64,000 bases of DNA, taken from contig NZ_CP085325.1 in assembly GCF_020614395.1 (NCBI RefSeq), positions 1-64,000 of the forward strand, in the 5' to 3' direction. The position numbers were made by a program, and so were the translations under genes. Below, in pieces: positions 50,682 through 60,638 of this stretch (positions are counted from its first letter, which is position 1; every line of letters starts with the position of its first letter). Source of the stretch: Salarchaeum japonicum (GTDB taxonomy: Archaea; Halobacteriota; Halobacteria; Halobacteriales; Halobacteriaceae). The notes below the pieces were generated by a model that made no database searches, was not told the origin of the DNA, and saw only the letters and a program-made list of their open reading frames with translations.

Positions 50682-51069
50682 CCTCACATAGCACCTCGCA
50701 TGGCTCTCACTGGCTCTGAGCCAGCACAGACTTCACGCTGCTCTGCGTGTCGATCCAATCCCTTGGTCCCAACGGGGAACCCCCGTTCTATCCTAGTTGG
50801 TTTTTGCCGTAACAGATCATTCAAATCAGTGAAATCCTGGGTCTGAGGCTCCCGATACGTGCATACAGCAAAATCTCTCCAGAATGCTTGTGTTACGGCA
50901 TTTCGGTTGGTTGCCGTAACCCCTCTCCGTCTGCTGATTTCGGTGCTGCGGAGACGATATGCCTCGATGTTTCCGTAACGCGAGAGGCATTTCCTGTTAT
51001 GCAAACTCAAATTTACATTTACGATATATTTGGCGCTGAGTGTGGATTGCATTGTATTCCCCTCCAGAT
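50682..51069. promoter_or_regulatory. PrimPol promoter region with TTGCCGTAAC repeats
   Basis: A stretch of 388 bp without a gene. Repeat copies: TTGCCGTAAC at 50804-50813, its inverse GTTACGGCA at 50892-50900 facing a second TTGCCGTAAC at 50911-50920, and TTTCCGTAAC at 50970-50979. An operator for primase control is inferred. Confidence 0.55.
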
Positions 51070-54000
51070 CTATTCTGATTTGAGTGCAAGCCCCTCGTAG
51101 TATCGAACAGAGTCGCCGTTCTCATTGTCTGTGTTCCGCTCGAACGTGACATAGTTCCCGAGGCGACGGCCGAACCAGGGTTTGCTATCTGTATCAATCC
51201 CGTGAGCCTCAGCCCACTGCTCGTAGATTTCGTAGACATCTCCGGCGGCTACTCTGCTTTCCGGATCTTCGACGAGGTGTGTCTCTGCGAATCGCTCAAC
51301 AACCGCCTCTGGATCCTCAGCAATATCGTCAATCGATGGCTGAGGCGCCTGCTGAATATGGTCTGCCTGTTCTCCTGTCGTTTCTTCGCACCCACTTGTG
51401 GTGACGGTATCGAGTAAGGTGTCCATCGAGTACGTACCGTCAGTATCGTACACGACCGGGTTGCCTTCTTCAGGGAGAATGACGATAGCGTACGACGTGG
51501 GGCTATAATCGGGTGTCTGGAGTTCGGCTTCGGGGACGAATGGCTTCTTGATACGCACCCAGTCGCCCTCGAACGCCGATTTCGTCTCGTAGATGTGTTG
51601 CTCACCGTGCTCGTATACGACGTACTCGTCGGCAGCGTGGTCGTAGCTGTAGATGGCCGGAACACGATCTTTCGAGAGTTTTCCAAGCGACGGGAGGCGG
51701 ATGTGTTCCGTCCCGCTGGCATCACGAAGGATGATCTCATCGCCATCACGCTGCCAGATGTTCTGAGTCCCGTTCTCGTCGTCGGTCGCCGGTCGGACGG
51801 CCGTCACTCCACCTTCTTCGGTCGCTCCACCGTTGAACGTGAGATTCGAGTCAGTCGTGTAGAACCGTGTCTCACCATTCTGGAGTGTGCGAACGGGTGG
51901 TGTGAGAATGCCGTCGACACGCTCGGCCCACTCAGTTTCGTCGTTTCCTGGTCGAACGACAAACAGCGGGATATCCCCTGCTTCTTGGGCTTTCCGGAGA
52001 TTCGTGAGCACCTTCGCGGGATTCTCGGGTGTCGTCGTTTCGACTTCGATGGCGAATCGGTCGGAAACGTCGGGGTGGCTCGCCCTCGCGTCAGGTTTCT
52101 CGCTGCCATCCTGTGCGAGGATCGAGACGGTGAAACCGAGTGCAGTGAGTTCTTCTTCGATCTGAAGGAGTGCTGCGTCGTGGGCACTCCCACCGGCGGC
52201 CTGCACGCCACCAGTATCGGGTGTCGCGACCTTTTCTCCGGCGTCAGTGAGCCGGATGCGGAGCTCGTCGGCGTCGATATCGACGGTCGTATCGAGGTAT
52301 CGTGATCGTTCGCGAATGTCCGCGAGTGCATCATACGATGGCGGCTCGGCGTCGACGTCGTCAAAGAGGCGTCTGAGTTCGTCGTCAACCGCTTCAACGG
52401 CCACCCAACCGTTCTCCTCACGGCATCCTTCTCGAAGCTGGAGACTCCGGACCACCGTCGCAATCGCGACGTCCAGGTCGTCGCTCGCGATATCGAGCAC
52501 TCCGTGTCCGTCGGTCGGTGTTCTCGTTGTTGAGGCGTCTGTTGCAGCCGGCACGCCGTGTTCCTCGCTGATGTTCTCGTGCATCGAGGAGAGTGTCTCA
52601 GTGAACTGCTCCTCTTCACGCTCTGTGAGCGGAGATTCGCTCTCGGGGTGGCCCGGTGGAATCGGGAGTGGTTCGAGACTGAACGGATACGGCCCCGTTT
52701 CACCGAACGTCGGGCTTGGCAGGCTGGCGATCCACTCCCCTCGTGGCAACGAACGAATCCGATTGGCGAAATCCGCGGGGTCCATCTCTTCGTGGGCCAT
52801 CGCTCGCGCCAGTTCCCGGTCGACGTTGATTTTCCCGATGAGTGAACTGCCGATGTTGTTCAGAGCATTCAGGTAGATCTTCCGCCCACCTTCAGCCTCC
52901 ATCTGTTCGGGGAACTGCATCGACAGGCCAACAGAGAGCCGGAATCCCCGGCCTTTCTCGAGGAGATCATTCATGATGTCGGAGACTACGACCGACGCTG
53001 CCTCGTCGACGAGCAAGTTCACGACGTAGTCGTCCGAGTGCTGGGAGAGGGCCTGTTTGCGGTCCTTGAGAGCTGCATCGAGATTGGTCAGGATCACACC
53101 AGTCATGATCCGGGCAGCGTCGTCGCGGAGATCTCCGAGGTCGAAGAGGATGACCGTATCCTCGTCGAGGACATCCCGAAAGTCGAACTGGTTCTCGGTA
53201 TTGTTGAAGATCTGCCGCAGGTGCGTATCCTGTGAGATGTAGGCGAGACGGTTTCCGACACCCCCCATCACGTTCGCGAAGGTGTTCGAATCTAACTGGA
53301 GTTGCCGTCGAATCGTCCGCGTGACTTCCTCGTCGCTCGACCGTGGGGCGTCGCCGATGTTCTCGTTCGGTGGCCCGGCCTCCCAGAGCTGGTCGACGAC
53401 GTGTTCGAGCTGTCGGTGGGCAAAGTAATCCGTCGACGCTCGGTAGAGCCCGTTCTCACGCCCGTATTCCTCGTCGAACAGTGCCTTGATGAGTGTCTTG
53501 ATGAGAGTTGGAGCCACAGTCGCCCGCTCGTAGCGGTCGGTTCCCATCACGAGCTTCAAAATCTCTTCGTAGTGGTCGGCCTTCCGTTGGACGGCGTCTT
53601 CGCGGCGCCGTCCGCTCTCCATCGACGGTTCGAGATCGAAAAACGAGAACCCGGGGAGGACGTCCGGAATCGGGAAGTGGACGACGTTCTCTTCGAGGTC
53701 GGTCATTCCGAACCGACGCGCGTGAGCCCGCATGTAATTCTGGGCCATATCGTCGTTTTTCGGGATGATGAGGATCGTCGGCCCCTCGGTGTTGTCGTAC
53801 AGCGACAGCATATCGTTGATGAGGGCTTTCGACTTCCCAGAGCCGGTTGTTCCGAACCGGCCGTAATGAGTGGGCAGCAGTCCGGGTGGAATGTGTGTCG
53901 GCTCGTCTTCGGCCTCGCCGGTGTCGTCGAGGGCATACCCGATTGCCATCCCGTCTCGGAACTCACTCATGAGGTCTTGGTGCGGACGGGGCAACGGATT

Positions 54001-55365
54001 CCGACTCTGCTGTTCCGCACGCGTCCCCCGTGTCCCCTCGACAGTAAGCTGTTCCGAGGAGGGGACGAGTACGAAGTGCGCGAGTTCTCGGCCGCTCAGG
54101 ACGAACTCCGGTCGGGTCTTTCCACGGCCAGTCGTGATCTCACGATCCAAGAGCCGCTGCAGCGCCGCTCGGGCGTTTCGTTCTTTCGTGGCTGCCCGGA
54201 AGCCGCTGTTGCGTACCCGTTCGGCCGCAACCTGGTAGTACGGTCCATCAAGCGGGTCGAATACCGGGACAAGTGATTGCATCCGCTCATCGAGTTCACC
54301 GCGACCGTCGTCACCGGATGGAATCCCGATTGCTCGGACATTCGCAGTGAACGACCGCTTCGGATTTTTCGCCTCAATCGCCTCGACACGTTTTGCAACC
54401 GCATCGCTCAGCTGGTTTCTGTCCCGGCTCTCCGACTGATCGTCGAGTTCGAAAAGGGAGCCAATAATTTCCTGAGCGAGTGTGTCTCGTCCGTCGATGA
54501 CGTCCTCCTTGCGAAGGTCGGCATCGGACTGCCAGCTCTCGCGTCGTTGGAAGACGACCTGGAACGCTACTGGTGCTGTCGCCTCCATCAGATGGTCGAC
54601 GAGTGACGCGAGCGCACCTCCTGGCTGATCGACGGCTGGGAGTTCTGCTTCGTCGTCGGCAGTAACTGGCAAGAGTGAGGTCATCCAGTCTTGCTTCCGA
54701 GTCGCCGACCCTTGCCACCGTACGCCGAGTGGGGAGACGGATTCGGTCGCTGGCCGTGCGAGTATCGTCCCCTCCGATGTTACCGTTGGTTTGGCAAGCG
54801 TGGTGAGTGGCTCATCCTCAGGAATCGCATCTGGTGGGGCGAGTTCGAGGGCAGTATCACCAATCTCGATGAAGTGGTCGGCAGACTGGTCACCGACTGT
54901 TCCTCCATCCGCGACTGATTCGGCGTCTGCTGGCCCCGCTTGTTTGTTGTCGTCAGTGCCACGTTCGTATTGCTCGTCAGGGCCGAACTCATACCTGAGC
55001 CCGCCCGAGTTATACTGCTCGACGAATGTCTCTCGGTCGAATTCGACAGGCTGCACGAGTCGGGATGCGACGTCGACCTCGGTACGCTCGATGTCGAACG
55101 TCTCGGGATAGACCGACTGGAGCCGCTTCTCAAGGGTATCTAGATGGTCGTCGGCACCGTAGTAGAATTCGACGGGGTCATCTGCCCCCTCGCTCAGCGC
55201 GAGAAATTCGAATTGTATCGGTGTGTCGCTATGTAGCGGATTGAGTTTGTCAACTAGCCCTGTCGAGTCCGTTGAGGTCAGTTTGTGGAGGCTCTCCAGT
55301 GCCTGCGGCAGACGCTCCGGATTGAGGCGTTCGGAGGTTGGCGTCACGCGAAGATACTCACGCAT
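51070..55365 (-). CDS. Type IV coupling ATPase fused to nuclease-like and primase-type C-terminal domains
   Basis: A 1431-residue protein. A VirD4/TraD- or HerA-like ATPase core: Walker A GRFGTTGSGKSKALIND near 505 and Walker B NLLVDEAASVV near 785, preceded by about 480 residues of mixed alpha/beta. Around 1070-1130 lies ALLQIEEELTALGFTVSILAQ then SDRFAIEVETTTPENPAKVLTNLRKAQEAGDIPLFVV, which resembles a PD-(D/E)XK nuclease fold with E-x-E. The last 80 residues (VYEIYEQWAEAHGIDTDSKPWFGRRLGNYVTFERN... YYEGLAL) match the C-terminal module of P4/D5-type primase-helicases. The start at 55365 overlaps virB4 by eight bases and has GGAGGTG. Such a fusion would link DNA pumping to end processing. Confidence 0.85.
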   Translation of the reverse strand: MREYLRVTPTSERLNPERLPQALESLHKLTSTDSTGLVDKLNPLHSDTPIQFEFLALSEGADDPVEFYYGADDHLDTLEKRLQSVYPETFDIERTEVDVASRLVQPVEFDRETFVEQYNSGGLRYEFGPDEQYERGTDDNKQAGPADAESVADGGTVGDQSADHFIEIGDTALELAPPDAIPEDEPLTTLAKPTVTSEGTILARPATESVSPLGVRWQGSATRKQDWMTSLLPVTADDEAELPAVDQPGGALASLVDHLMEATAPVAFQVVFQRRESWQSDADLRKEDVIDGRDTLAQEIIGSLFELDDQSESRDRNQLSDAVAKRVEAIEAKNPKRSFTANVRAIGIPSGDDGRGELDERMQSLVPVFDPLDGPYYQVAAERVRNSGFRAATKERNARAALQRLLDREITTGRGKTRPEFVLSGRELAHFVLVPSSEQLTVEGTRGTRAEQQSRNPLPRPHQDLMSEFRDGMAIGYALDDTGEAEDEPTHIPPGLLPTHYGRFGTTGSGKSKALINDMLSLYDNTEGPTILIIPKNDDMAQNYMRAHARRFGMTDLEENVVHFPIPDVLPGFSFFDLEPSMESGRRREDAVQRKADHYEEILKLVMGTDRYERATVAPTLIKTLIKALFDEEYGRENGLYRASTDYFAHRQLEHVVDQLWEAGPPNENIGDAPRSSDEEVTRTIRRQLQLDSNTFANVMGGVGNRLAYISQDTHLRQIFNNTENQFDFRDVLDEDTVILFDLGDLRDDAARIMTGVILTNLDAALKDRKQALSQHSDDYVVNLLVDEAASVVVSDIMNDLLEKGRGFRLSVGLSMQFPEQMEAEGGRKIYLNALNNIGSSLIGKINVDRELARAMAHEEMDPADFANRIRSLPRGEWIASLPSPTFGETGPYPFSLEPLPIPPGHPESESPLTEREEEQFTETLSSMHENISEEHGVPAATDASTTRTPTDGHGVLDIASDDLDVAIATVVRSLQLREGCREENGWVAVEAVDDELRRLFDDVDAEPPSYDALADIRERSRYLDTTVDIDADELRIRLTDAGEKVATPDTGGVQAAGGSAHDAALLQIEEELTALGFTVSILAQDGSEKPDARASHPDVSDRFAIEVETTTPENPAKVLTNLRKAQEAGDIPLFVVRPGNDETEWAERVDGILTPPVRTLQNGETRFYTTDSNLTFNGGATEEGGVTAVRPATDDENGTQNIWQRDGDEIILRDASGTEHIRLPSLGKLSKDRVPAIYSYDHAADEYVVYEHGEQHIYETKSAFEGDWVRIKKPFVPEAELQTPDYSPTSYAIVILPEEGNPVVYDTDGTYSMDTLLDTVTTSGCEETTGEQADHIQQAPQPSIDDIAEDPEAVVERFAETHLVEDPESRVAAGDVYEIYEQWAEAHGIDTDSKPWFGRRLGNYVTFERNTDNENGDSVRYYEGLALKSE

Positions 55366-57565
55366 CGTCGCCACCTCCCGTTTCGCCGCCATCAGTCTCT
55401 GTTGGCGTCCGCTCAGATTGGAGTTGTCCGTTGTCAGTCCCTCGGCGTTCAATCTCGTCTTGGAACGCCTGCACGTCCGCGTCCACGGCGTTCTCACCAG
55501 TCCCGGGGAGTGAGGATCGCCGTTGCTCGGTTGGCTCGAAGTCGATGACTTGCTTCTCTTTGGGCATCGCTTTGACCTGGATGCCGCGCCACTCGCCGTC
55601 GACGCCCACCAGCGCCTCGGAGAAGCCGGCGTCCTCGTTACCAGGAACGGCGTCCTGGACGAACCGCATCTGTGCGTAGTTCAGACCGAACTCGTCGGCC
55701 CACTCCTCGTCCATCCCGTCGAGGCGGTGGAACTGCTTGACCGCACACTGGTCCAGAATCGCCTCGGATTCGGCGTGCTCGAAGAACTCGTCGACGGTCT
55801 GCGTGACCAGCCGGATCGAGAGGTCGTGATGCCGGTGGTGGCGGAACACTGTCTCGAGGAACGCCAGACTCGCGGCGTCCTGCATGATGTAGCGCGCCTC
55901 GTCGATGTAGAACACGACCTCCTTCTCCGAGACCTTCGCTCGCTCGTAGACCAGCGAGATGAGCAGCTGCATGGTCAGCGCCGTACTGCTGTCGACGCTC
56001 CCCTCCTGCTGGGCGAGGTCGAGATAGATGACCTTCTCGTCCCGGATGTCGAAGTCGGATTCCTGGCCGAGGTTGGCGTGGCGACCGTCGTCCTCGAAGG
56101 GACGGAGCTGATCGAGCAGCCACGTTGCGTTCTCTTTGATCTTCCCCGCCTCCTCGTCGGACCGGACGACGAACTCCTCGGGGTCGTCGACCATATCTTC
56201 GAACACGTCCATCATCTCGCGGATGGTCGGACTCGGATTGCTGTGCGTCGAGATGTCGTCGGTGATCCCGTTGCGCTGGTAGGCACGTTTGAGGGCGAGT
56301 TCGAGCGTGGTGCGCCGATCTCCCAGTGAGATACCCCGGAGGGCGAAGAAGTTCGTGAGGAAGCTCATCGCGTCGTCGAGTTTCTCGTTGAACGGGCTCG
56401 CGTCCTCACCCATCGCCCGCTGGACGTGTTCGGGCGTCTCGCGGATTTCCAGCGGATTCAGACCGAGCGTCCCGCCAACCGTGATCCGCTTGGCGTCGAG
56501 CGCCTCTGAGACGCCGGCCCAGTTGTTCAATGGTTCGAGGATGATGCCGATGCGGTCCTTGCTCTGCTCAATCGACCGGATGAAGTTCTGCTTCGAACTG
56601 AACGACTTTCCCGACCCGGTGTCGCCGACGGTGAACATCGCGTACCCGTTATCTCGCGCAAACGGGTCGATGACCACGGGGCTCTGGTTGTCCTTGTGGA
56701 TCCCGAACTCGACGCCGCCCTCCTCGAGAATCGTCGCGTTGTGCGGCGAGGACAGCAACGCGCCGACGGCGCCGCCGAGTGCGATCGACGTCCGGCCGAA
56801 CTCGTTGTCGCCGATGGGCGCGGCGGACTGGAGGGCGAGATCCTGGCGACAGATGGCCGTCTTCGGCGTGAGGTTCGCCGGGTCGTCCCGGAGCGCACTC
56901 TTGACCGTCTGGACGGCGTCTCTGAGGTCGTCTTTCTCGTCGGCCCGCACGGTGATGAACATCCCTTGGTCGAAGACGTTCGCGCCGTTCTCGACGGCCT
57001 TGTACGTCGCTGCAGCCTCGTTGGCGCGTTCCTGTAGGTAGGCACTCCGGATACTCTGTTCGAGGTCAGCGTCCACCTGAAGGTCGTCAGCGATGTCCTG
57101 CAGTTCGTTCCGGGCCCGCTCCTGATTTTTCGGCGTGATATGGGCCGTCAGATCGAACTGGACGTCGGTCATCTCGAAGAGGTCGCTCAGATACCCGTCG
57201 TTGGGATAGTCGGCATAGTTAGCGATGTACAGCGTCGACGTCCACTGCTCACCGACCTGTGCGGCTCGCGTTTCCCACTCAATCGCCGCCGGCGCGGTCA
57301 CCGTCTTGTGTGACTCGGAGATGTCGTCGAGGAGCTGGCGTTCGGCCTCGCCTTCTTCGAGTGTCTCCTCGTCGAGGACATCGGTAAAGTCCACGTCTGG
57401 TTCATCATCCGCAGTGAAGCGGTCCCAGAGGTACTTACTGCCGACGCCAAGGCCGAGACCCACTGCAAGGGCTAGTACTGCACTCTCTGCTGGTGTCAGA
57501 TTCTGGAGCCACCCGGCGACGGAGCCAAGCGCGCCACCATCAGTCTGGAGGATCACGTTACGCAT
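55358..57565 (-). CDS. VirB4/TraC-type secretion ATPase
   Basis: A 735-residue conjugation ATPase. A membrane helix near residues 25-45 (ESAVLALAVGLGLGVGSKYLW), a VirB4 N-terminal domain, Walker A FTVGDTGSGKSFSS near 317, Walker B EVVFYIDEARYIM near 553, and a Q-H-R-type end (RHHDLSIRLVTQTVDEFF). It energises DNA or protein export through the type IV channel. It overlaps both neighbours by eight bases (ATGCGTAA and ATGCGTGA), the tightest part of the transfer operon. Confidence 0.92.
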   Translation of the reverse strand: MRNVILQTDGGALGSVAGWLQNLTPAESAVLALAVGLGLGVGSKYLWDRFTADDEPDVDFTDVLDEETLEEGEAERQLLDDISESHKTVTAPAAIEWETRAAQVGEQWTSTLYIANYADYPNDGYLSDLFEMTDVQFDLTAHITPKNQERARNELQDIADDLQVDADLEQSIRSAYLQERANEAAATYKAVENGANVFDQGMFITVRADEKDDLRDAVQTVKSALRDDPANLTPKTAICRQDLALQSAAPIGDNEFGRTSIALGGAVGALLSSPHNATILEEGGVEFGIHKDNQSPVVIDPFARDNGYAMFTVGDTGSGKSFSSKQNFIRSIEQSKDRIGIILEPLNNWAGVSEALDAKRITVGGTLGLNPLEIRETPEHVQRAMGEDASPFNEKLDDAMSFLTNFFALRGISLGDRRTTLELALKRAYQRNGITDDISTHSNPSPTIREMMDVFEDMVDDPEEFVVRSDEEAGKIKENATWLLDQLRPFEDDGRHANLGQESDFDIRDEKVIYLDLAQQEGSVDSSTALTMQLLISLVYERAKVSEKEVVFYIDEARYIMQDAASLAFLETVFRHHRHHDLSIRLVTQTVDEFFEHAESEAILDQCAVKQFHRLDGMDEEWADEFGLNYAQMRFVQDAVPGNEDAGFSEALVGVDGEWRGIQVKAMPKEKQVIDFEPTEQRRSSLPGTGENAVDADVQAFQDEIERRGTDNGQLQSERTPTETDGGETGGGDDA

Positions 57566-58679
57566 CGTGTGGGTCCTCCCGGCGCGAGTGGCCGATGATC
57601 GATTGGTCGCGAACGACACGTTCCGCCTCGTCGTAGTCATGTTCGCGGCCGTTCCAGAAGTCCATATTCAGGACGAACAGCTCGACCGTGCTGAGTCGAC
57701 GTGCGGACCACCCCGACGCCTGCTGGATGAACTCGGAGCGAACATCATTCACGCGACTGTCGAGCTTCTCGAACATCTGCGCACGACGTTCGACGTCGGT
57801 GAGGTCCTCGCGGCGGGTGACGAACGGGTTGAACAGGAAGCCGATGACCGGGAACTGGGTCAGCTTCTCGGCGGGGGTGCCCTCGTCACGGAAGCGGTCG
57901 TACACTTCTATCGGGCTGACTTCAACGCCGATGTAGTACCGGACCTGCTGAATGCCCCGGTCACGCATCTCCTTCGGCCGTGTTTCCCGATATTCTTCGA
58001 GGAGTTCCCGGAAAATCGGGTTCTCCGTGACGTCTTCGTCAGTGAGTCGATCCTCGATGGTCTCAGTGATCTGCTCGACTGGGAAAGAGCGGGTTGTGGC
58101 GTGGAGTTTGAGCTTCGAGTCCAGCTCTTTGTTAGCGAACTCTTCGCCGGCGTCCTGCAGCTGCGCCCAGTCGTCGGACATCGCGAAGTCCATATTGGCC
58201 GGATCGATCTCGATGAACGCCTCCATCGCGCCGTCTTCACGCTGGATAGCACCAGCGCCCGGCCACGCTCGCTTGATGTTCGTGAGGTCCTGCGTTCGCT
58301 CGTCCGGCTTGAACGGCGTGTAGTTCGCGAGTCCGCCTTGGTTGCGCTCTGTCTCGTTGGTACTCGTGTCGGCGTCGGCGGGCGCACTGAACGTGACCTG
58401 AGGCCGTTTGAGGTATCGATAGACGTCTTTGGTCCACGTCCAGGCATTCAGGTGGGTTGGTGAGACGTAGATGACGGCGACGCCAAAGCCAAGCCCGCCA
58501 GCAACGAACGGGAGAGCCAGTGATTCGATCCCGGTGAGGCCCGCGATAAACAGCCCAATAATGGGGAAGGCGATGAGCATGCCGACGTCCCCTTCCTCGA
58601 TATTGAGATACGGGATGCGGCTCTCCTCGCCGAACTGATCCATGATGCGCCGTGCGGCCGCGTCTTGATCTGCTGACAT
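57558..58679 (-). CDS. VirB3/PrgI-like membrane component
   Basis: A 373-residue protein. N-terminal RIPYLNIEEGDVGMLIAFPIIGLFIAGL and then LALPFVAGGLGFGVAVIYVSPTHLN are two membrane helices in the PrgI/VirB3 layout, followed by ALNAWTWTKDVYRYLKRPQVTFSAP. The long C-terminal part resembles a VirB4 N-terminal domain (MDFAMSDDWAQLQDAGEEFANKELDSKLKLHATTRSF), as in archaeal and firmicute VirB3-VirB4 units. It precedes virB4 with an eight-base overlap. Confidence 0.85.
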   Translation of the reverse strand: MSADQDAAARRIMDQFGEESRIPYLNIEEGDVGMLIAFPIIGLFIAGLTGIESLALPFVAGGLGFGVAVIYVSPTHLNAWTWTKDVYRYLKRPQVTFSAPADADTSTNETERNQGGLANYTPFKPDERTQDLTNIKRAWPGAGAIQREDGAMEAFIEIDPANMDFAMSDDWAQLQDAGEEFANKELDSKLKLHATTRSFPVEQITETIEDRLTDEDVTENPIFRELLEEYRETRPKEMRDRGIQQVRYYIGVEVSPIEVYDRFRDEGTPAEKLTQFPVIGFLFNPFVTRREDLTDVERRAQMFEKLDSRVNDVRSEFIQQASGWSARRLSTVELFVLNMDFWNGREHDYDEAERVVRDQSIIGHSRREDPHDA

Positions 58680-58681
58680 TG

Positions 58682-59797
58682 TTAGTGGATTCCTCGATCA
58701 AACTCCATCCCACGGTCGTCACTCGCCGATTCCGCTGTCGCTCCACCTGGGTCGTTCTCTGTTCGACGGTACGACGGCGTGCCGCCATCGTTTCCTCCAT
58801 GCCCACCGCGGGCAGCCGCTTTTTGCGCGACGGCATGACCGGCAGCGGCTTTCGGCCCCCACCGAGCGGCGGTCGTCGCGACGCCGGCGCCACCGACGTA
58901 GGCTCCAGCGGCGACACCGCCAACGAGTGCTACGCCTTTCGTCGCACCGCCGACGACTTTGGCCGTCAACGGGGTCGCGTATTTGAACGTCTTCCACGTG
59001 ATGTAGAGGGCGACCAGCGGAAGAGACGCAGCGACGAGATATTTGAGGAATGCTGTTCCTGGTGTGAGCGTTCCACCGCTGTAGATCAAGTCGTACCCCT
59101 TGAGGACCATCGCTGCCGGGAGCGGGAGGACAGCCAACGGGACAAACCGTTTGCAAAACCCCATCGCGATATCGGATACGACCGGAATATTTCCGTAGGC
59201 CAGTGCAAATGCAATCGGCATTCCGTACAGGTAGACATACAGCAGAATCATCCGGATGTAGAACAGCGCCTCCAACGCCCACATCGAGATTCCACCAATC
59301 ACGGCAAACAATAATCCCAGCCCTGGGTTTGTGATAGATACTTCCAAGAATCCAATCATCGCCTCCGTAACCGAGGAAAGCTCCGGCATCAGGGCGATAG
59401 TGAATCCGTCAACGAGGTAGAGCGCGAGAGTCCCAATCCAGTACCACGTAATGATTAGAAAAGCACCGACCCAGGCCGTTTTCTTCGTTTTTCGGGCTTC
59501 GTAGGTACTTCCAATATTGAAGATCCGAACCGTGTGACGGCCCTGAACGCTCATCACAAGGAGCAAGAGGGCAACTAGCATGATTTCGCCGCCGATGAGA
59601 GCATCGTGAATCGCTGGCCAGGGTGCATTGGTCGGTTCACCGAAGACAAAAGCTCCGTTCGTCTCTGGAGTAGGTGTCCCGAACATTCCCTCAGTCAGAG
59701 TTTCATACCCTGATCTGAGACCGTCCATGAACAGCCCAATGAACCACTCAACGACGCCCTTGATACCCTCAAGGACGACATCAATGAGATCGACCAT
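58682..59797 (-). CDS. VirB6/TrbL-like multispanning membrane protein
   Basis: A 371-residue protein. Six to seven membrane helices between residues 70 and 300 (GGEIMLVALLLLVMSVQG; VGAFLIITWYWIGTLALYLVDG; LGLLFAVIGGISMWALEALFYIRMILLYVYLYGMPIAFALAYG; KYLVAASLPLVALYITWKTF), then a Gly/Ala-rich region and a hydrophilic tail. This is the VirB6-like channel component. Its stop is two bases from the start of the VirB3-like gene. Confidence 0.82.
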   Translation of the reverse strand: MVDLIDVVLEGIKGVVEWFIGLFMDGLRSGYETLTEGMFGTPTPETNGAFVFGEPTNAPWPAIHDALIGGEIMLVALLLLVMSVQGRHTVRIFNIGSTYEARKTKKTAWVGAFLIITWYWIGTLALYLVDGFTIALMPELSSVTEAMIGFLEVSITNPGLGLLFAVIGGISMWALEALFYIRMILLYVYLYGMPIAFALAYGNIPVVSDIAMGFCKRFVPLAVLPLPAAMVLKGYDLIYSGGTLTPGTAFLKYLVAASLPLVALYITWKTFKYATPLTAKVVGGATKGVALVGGVAAGAYVGGAGVATTAARWGPKAAAGHAVAQKAAARGGHGGNDGGTPSYRRTENDPGGATAESASDDRGMEFDRGIH

Positions 59798-59799
59798 CG

Positions 59800-60636
59800 T
59801 TATACCTCAGTGATCGTGACCTCACAATCAGTCATATCGTCGGAACCAGTGTATTGAACGTTGTAGGTGCTTGAGACCTGATTTCCACCGACCCGTGTCT
59901 CAACGATAACAGTAAACTGGCCACTATTCCCGTCTGGGGAGCATCCCATCCCGTCCTCAGTTTCTGTACCGAACGGGAACGAATTACTGAACAGGTCGGC
60001 CGTCTCGCCGGGGGAAACTACTACCCGGTCGGTTTCGTGCATTCCACTGCCTCTGGGGTTCTCAATTGGATTGGGAACGTCCCCGGAGAAGATTAGTTCA
60101 GTTATCGCTTCCGGACCGCTTCCTGTGTTCTCTACCGTAACGAATGCCTCGCCATTCTTGATCCGGTCTGTCTCGCTCTCACCATAGACTTCGTCCCACG
60201 GCTTATCTGGGTTATTCCGATAGAGTCCGACATCCTGTATCTGGATCTCTGGACGCAGTTCAGTCGTGGTCTCAACTACTGTCTCCTCGCCTTTCAACGC
60301 GAGTACGCGGTACTCACCGGGCGCATACGCGGTGCCGATCTCGAACGAGACCTGCTGAGCACCCGCGGCTACGTCACGTTTCCCGAATAACTCGCCGTTC
60401 GGTTGGATGAGGTTGACCTGGTCGACGTCGGCCTCTTCGGAGAGTTCGACGACGAGTGCTGTTCCCTCAATAGTGATACGCGTGAGTGGACCTTTGCCAT
60501 CTGGAGAGGTCGTTCCGTCACCAGGCGTCCCAGAACCGCCATTGTCGTTCAGACAGCCAGCGACGCTCATGAGGGCAGCACCTGCGACTGTTCGGAGGGC
60601 GGTTCGCCGACTGATGTGTGGGTGGTTTCTAGTCAT
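59800..60636 (-). CDS. Tat-exported lipoprotein of the transfer operon
   Basis: A 278-residue protein. The N-terminus has RRTALRTVAGAALMSVAGCL: a twin-arginine signal with a lipobox cysteine near 31. After a Gly/Thr linker come two beta-sandwich-like modules (ALVVELSEEADVDQVNLIQPNGELFGKRDVAAGAQQVSFEIGTAYAPGEYRV; AFVTVENTGSGPEAITELIFSGDVPNP), CARDB/FxLYD-like. It sits outside the membrane, perhaps bracing the secretion channel. Packed between the surface protein and VirB6-like genes with two-base gaps. Confidence 0.88.
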   Translation of the reverse strand: MTRNHPHISRRTALRTVAGAALMSVAGCLNDNGGSGTPGDGTTSPDGKGPLTRITIEGTALVVELSEEADVDQVNLIQPNGELFGKRDVAAGAQQVSFEIGTAYAPGEYRVLALKGEETVVETTTELRPEIQIQDVGLYRNNPDKPWDEVYGESETDRIKNGEAFVTVENTGSGPEAITELIFSGDVPNPIENPRGSGMHETDRVVVSPGETADLFSNSFPFGTETEDGMGCSPDGNSGQFTVIVETRVGGNQVSSTYNVQYTGSDDMTDCEVTITEV

Positions 60637-60638
60637 GA

